64,000 bases of DNA, taken from assembly GCF_028622115.1 (NCBI RefSeq), contig NZ_CP097263.1:992001-1056000 (forward strand), given 5' to 3'. A program made the position numbers and the translations under genes. The notes below the pieces were generated by a model. The model saw nothing but the letters and a program-made list of their open reading frames with translations. It did not search any database and had not been told where the DNA came from. This document shows positions 62,789 to 64,000 of the stretch, piece by piece. How positions within the stretch are numbered: the first letter of the stretch is position 1; every line of letters begins with the position of its first letter. The stretch is from Kutzneria chonburiensis (lineage in GTDB: Bacteria; Actinomycetota; Actinomycetes; Mycobacteriales; Pseudonocardiaceae).

Positions 62789-63268
62789 GTGTCCTATCCG
62801 GAGATTCGCTATGACGGGGAGGGCGGCGAGGTCACGGCCTGGCTGCGTCCCGCCGACACTCCGGCCGAGCTGGTCGGCAATTCCGGCACCAGTTTTTCGT
62901 ACCTGGCCAAGGGATCGCAGACCGGCGGCGACTTCGGGCTGTACCGGCTGGACATGCCGCCCCGGACCAAGGGCGCGTCCGACCACTTCCACCGCACCAT
63001 CTCCGAGTCCTTCTTCGTGCTGTCCGGCACGGTGAAGCTGTTCAACGGCGGGGAGTGGGTCGACGGGCGGGAAGGCGACTTCCTGCACGTCCCGCCGGGC
63101 GGCCGGCACGGTTTCAGCAACGAGTCCGACGACCCGGTGTCGATGCTGCTGCTGTTCACGCCGGGCGCGCCGCGCGAGGGTTACTTCGAGGGCCTCAAGA
63201 CCGTGTCCGACCTGTCCGATCCGGAGCGGCTGGAGTTCTTCCTGAAGCACGACAACATCTTTCCCTAG
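62789..63268 (+). CDS. Cupin-domain protein
   Basis: A 159-residue single cupin: metal motif DHFHRTISESFFVLSGTVKLFNGGEW (His-x-His, Glu) and the second motif DFLHVPPGGRHGFSNES with the last His. The C-terminus has a short helical extension (GLKTVSDLSDPERLEFFLKHD). Its function is not predictable. GAGGGGGAG precedes the GTG. It is separated from gcvP by the palindrome and followed by a hairpin terminator, so it is monocistronic. Confidence 0.88.
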   Translation: MSYPEIRYDGEGGEVTAWLRPADTPAELVGNSGTSFSYLAKGSQTGGDFGLYRLDMPPRTKGASDHFHRTISESFFVLSGTVKLFNGGEWVDGREGDFLHVPPGGRHGFSNESDDPVSMLLLFTPGAPREGYFEGLKTVSDLSDPERLEFFLKHDNIFP

Positions 63269-63279
63269 CAAGGAAAAGC

Positions 63280-63307
63280 GGCGGCGAACTCCCTCGGGTT
63301 CGCCGCC
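63280..63307. terminator. Hairpin terminator between the cupin and DUF6295-like genes
   Basis: A 10-bp stem (63280-63289 with 63298-63307) with an 8-base loop between two convergent genes (stops at 63268 and 63316); probably bidirectional. Confidence 0.7.
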
Positions 63308-63315
63308 ACCGGTCC

Positions 63316-63591
63316 TCAGGGCTGGTTCTCCGACGCGATCCCGGCCGGCGCGTGGTCCAACGCCGCCGTGATCGCCGCGGCCAACGCCCGCGCTGCCTCC
63401 TCCGTGAGCTCCACGGCCACCCGCGCGCCGGGGCCGTCGGCCGGATTGAGGAAGTCGATGTTCAGCGTGTGCGTGTACCGGGCGTGCGTGGGGTGGTCCA
63501 CGTAGACCGAGCCGTCGGTCAGCTTGAACCAGCCGGTCGCGCCCTTGCCGGCGCCGTCGAGCAGGATCTTCTCAGTGAGATAGGTGCACAT
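63316..63591 (-). CDS. DUF6295-like small protein
   Basis: A 91-residue protein beginning MCTYLTEKILLDGAGKGATGWF, with VYVDHPTHARYTHTLNIDFLN and an Ala-rich C-terminal helix (TEEAARALAAAITAAL). I recall it as a small family widespread in actinomycetes (DUF6295) with no known function. The stop of the dienelactone hydrolase lies upstream on the same strand with a 10-base gap, so they form an operon. Confidence 0.85.
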   Translation of the reverse strand: MCTYLTEKILLDGAGKGATGWFKLTDGSVYVDHPTHARYTHTLNIDFLNPADGPGARVAVELTEEAARALAAAITAALDHAPAGIASENQP

Positions 63592-63601
63592 GGGGCCCCC
63601 T

Positions 63602-64000
63602 TCAGGACGCGAGGTGGCGGCCGTAGAAGTTGAAGATCTTCTGCCAGCCGTCGGCGGCGGCCTCGGCGCGGTAGCTCGGCCGCTCCACGGAGAAGAAGGC
63701 GTGGTTGGCGCCCTCGTAGGTGTGGAACTCGGTGGTCTTGCCGTGCTCCTTCAGTACGGCTTCGAGCTCGGCGGTCTCCTCCGGCGTCGGGAACTTGTCG
63801 TCGGCGCCGAACAGGCCCAGCAGCGGCGACGACAGGTTGGGCGCGATGTCCAGCAGCGGCCCCATGGTGGTGATGCCCATGGCCGGGTCGGGGCCGCGGG
63901 TGACGAACGCGCCGTAGCAGTCGACGGCCGCGTCGACCTGGAGCGAGCAGGCGACGAGGAAGGTGTGCCGGCCGCCGGAGCAGTAGCCGATCACGCCGAC
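63602..64000 (-). CDS. Dienelactone hydrolase family protein (5' partial)
   Basis: The C-terminal 132 residues of an alpha/beta hydrolase; the gene continues past the right edge. The nucleophile elbow GYCSGG has the Cys typical of dienelactone hydrolases; FGADDKF supplies the Asp and EGANHAFF the His of the triad. Dienelactone hydrolases open lactones in chloro-aromatic breakdown, but the family is broad in actinomycetes. It is upstream of and close to the DUF6295-like gene. Confidence 0.92.
   Translation of the reverse strand, partial: VGVIGYCSGGRHTFLVACSLQVDAAVDCYGAFVTRGPDPAMGITTMGPLLDIAPNLSSPLLGLFGADDKFPTPEETAELEAVLKEHGKTTEFHTYEGANHAFFSVERPSYRAEAAADGWQKIFNFYGRHLAS

Overview
The window is one contiguous stretch of very GC-rich chromosomal DNA from a mycelial actinomycete. 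Evidence for this is the Lsr2 nucleoid protein, the MurT/GatD pair, a conservon-type kinase/roadblock/GTPase operon, an F420-type luciferase-like oxidoreductase, SARP/AfsR and LAL regulators, and the gcvH-garA-ftsR-DUF151-merR-gcvP neighbourhood known from mycobacteria and relatives. Gene content and the dispersed palindromes fit a Pseudonocardiaceae-like organism; the genus cannot be fixed from the sequence. No tRNA, rRNA, CRISPR array, prophage or insertion sequence was seen.

Layout. (1) 1-7993: 3' end of an iron-regulated siderophore cluster: last C-A-T module of an NRPS, a cluster-borne aspartate decarboxylase (beta-alanine supply), a ferri-siderophore lipoprotein, MbtH, and a convergent heterodimeric ABC exporter pair, with two IdeR/DmdR1-type iron boxes. 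(2) 8084-12692: Lsr2, a DapA-superfamily lyase behind a GntR-like operator, a small protein ending in a RHIM-like amyloid motif, a FadR-type GntR regulator, and gatD/murT. (3) 12774-16750: conservon operon lacking its DUF742 member. (4) 17170-21208: SsuABC/ThiXYZ-like ABC importer plus an APH-fold kinase. (5) 21252-35916: LAL regulator, an N-terminally extended GntR regulator, a 954-residue HAD plus Dit1/PvcA isonitrile-synthase-like fusion, GNAT, hydroxyacyl-CoA dehydrogenase, a G1 glutamic peptidase, SDR and an AfsR-like regulator. (6) 36184-50097: a catabolic-looking block with a PnbB/DUF4863 lyase, two nitroreductases, AraC and TetR regulators, a PaoABC-like molybdenum hydroxylase, a DsbA-family protein, UbiX/UbiD, an F420-type oxidoreductase and a cupin. 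A 21-bp operator, GTTACA-N9-TGTAAC, occurs twice at the TetR divergent promoter and once in front of the PnbB-like gene, linking genes 8 kb apart. (7) 50098-54581: methyltransferase, secreted S1 protease, and a secreted beta-helix protein with two F5/8 domains behind LacI-type operators. (8) 55671-64000: the conserved garA/ftsR/gcvP locus, where the gcvH position holds a shortened GcvH-like gene without the lipoyl-lysine region, then a tandem glycine riboswitch and gcvP, a cupin, a DUF6295-like protein and a dienelactone hydrolase cut by the window end.

Four genes (the conservon kinase, garA, ftsR and a secreted cyclophilin) are each broken by exactly one missing G or C, mostly in a run of the same base. 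This pattern suggests assembly indels more than decay, and they are annotated as full-length genes with a frameshift. A 57-bp near-perfect palindrome occurs twice, 50 kb apart, each time just after a stop codon. The most novel leads are the HAD-Dit1/PvcA fusion, the GTTACA-N9-TGTAAC regulon, the lipoyl-less GcvH-like gene, and the RHIM-motif protein.
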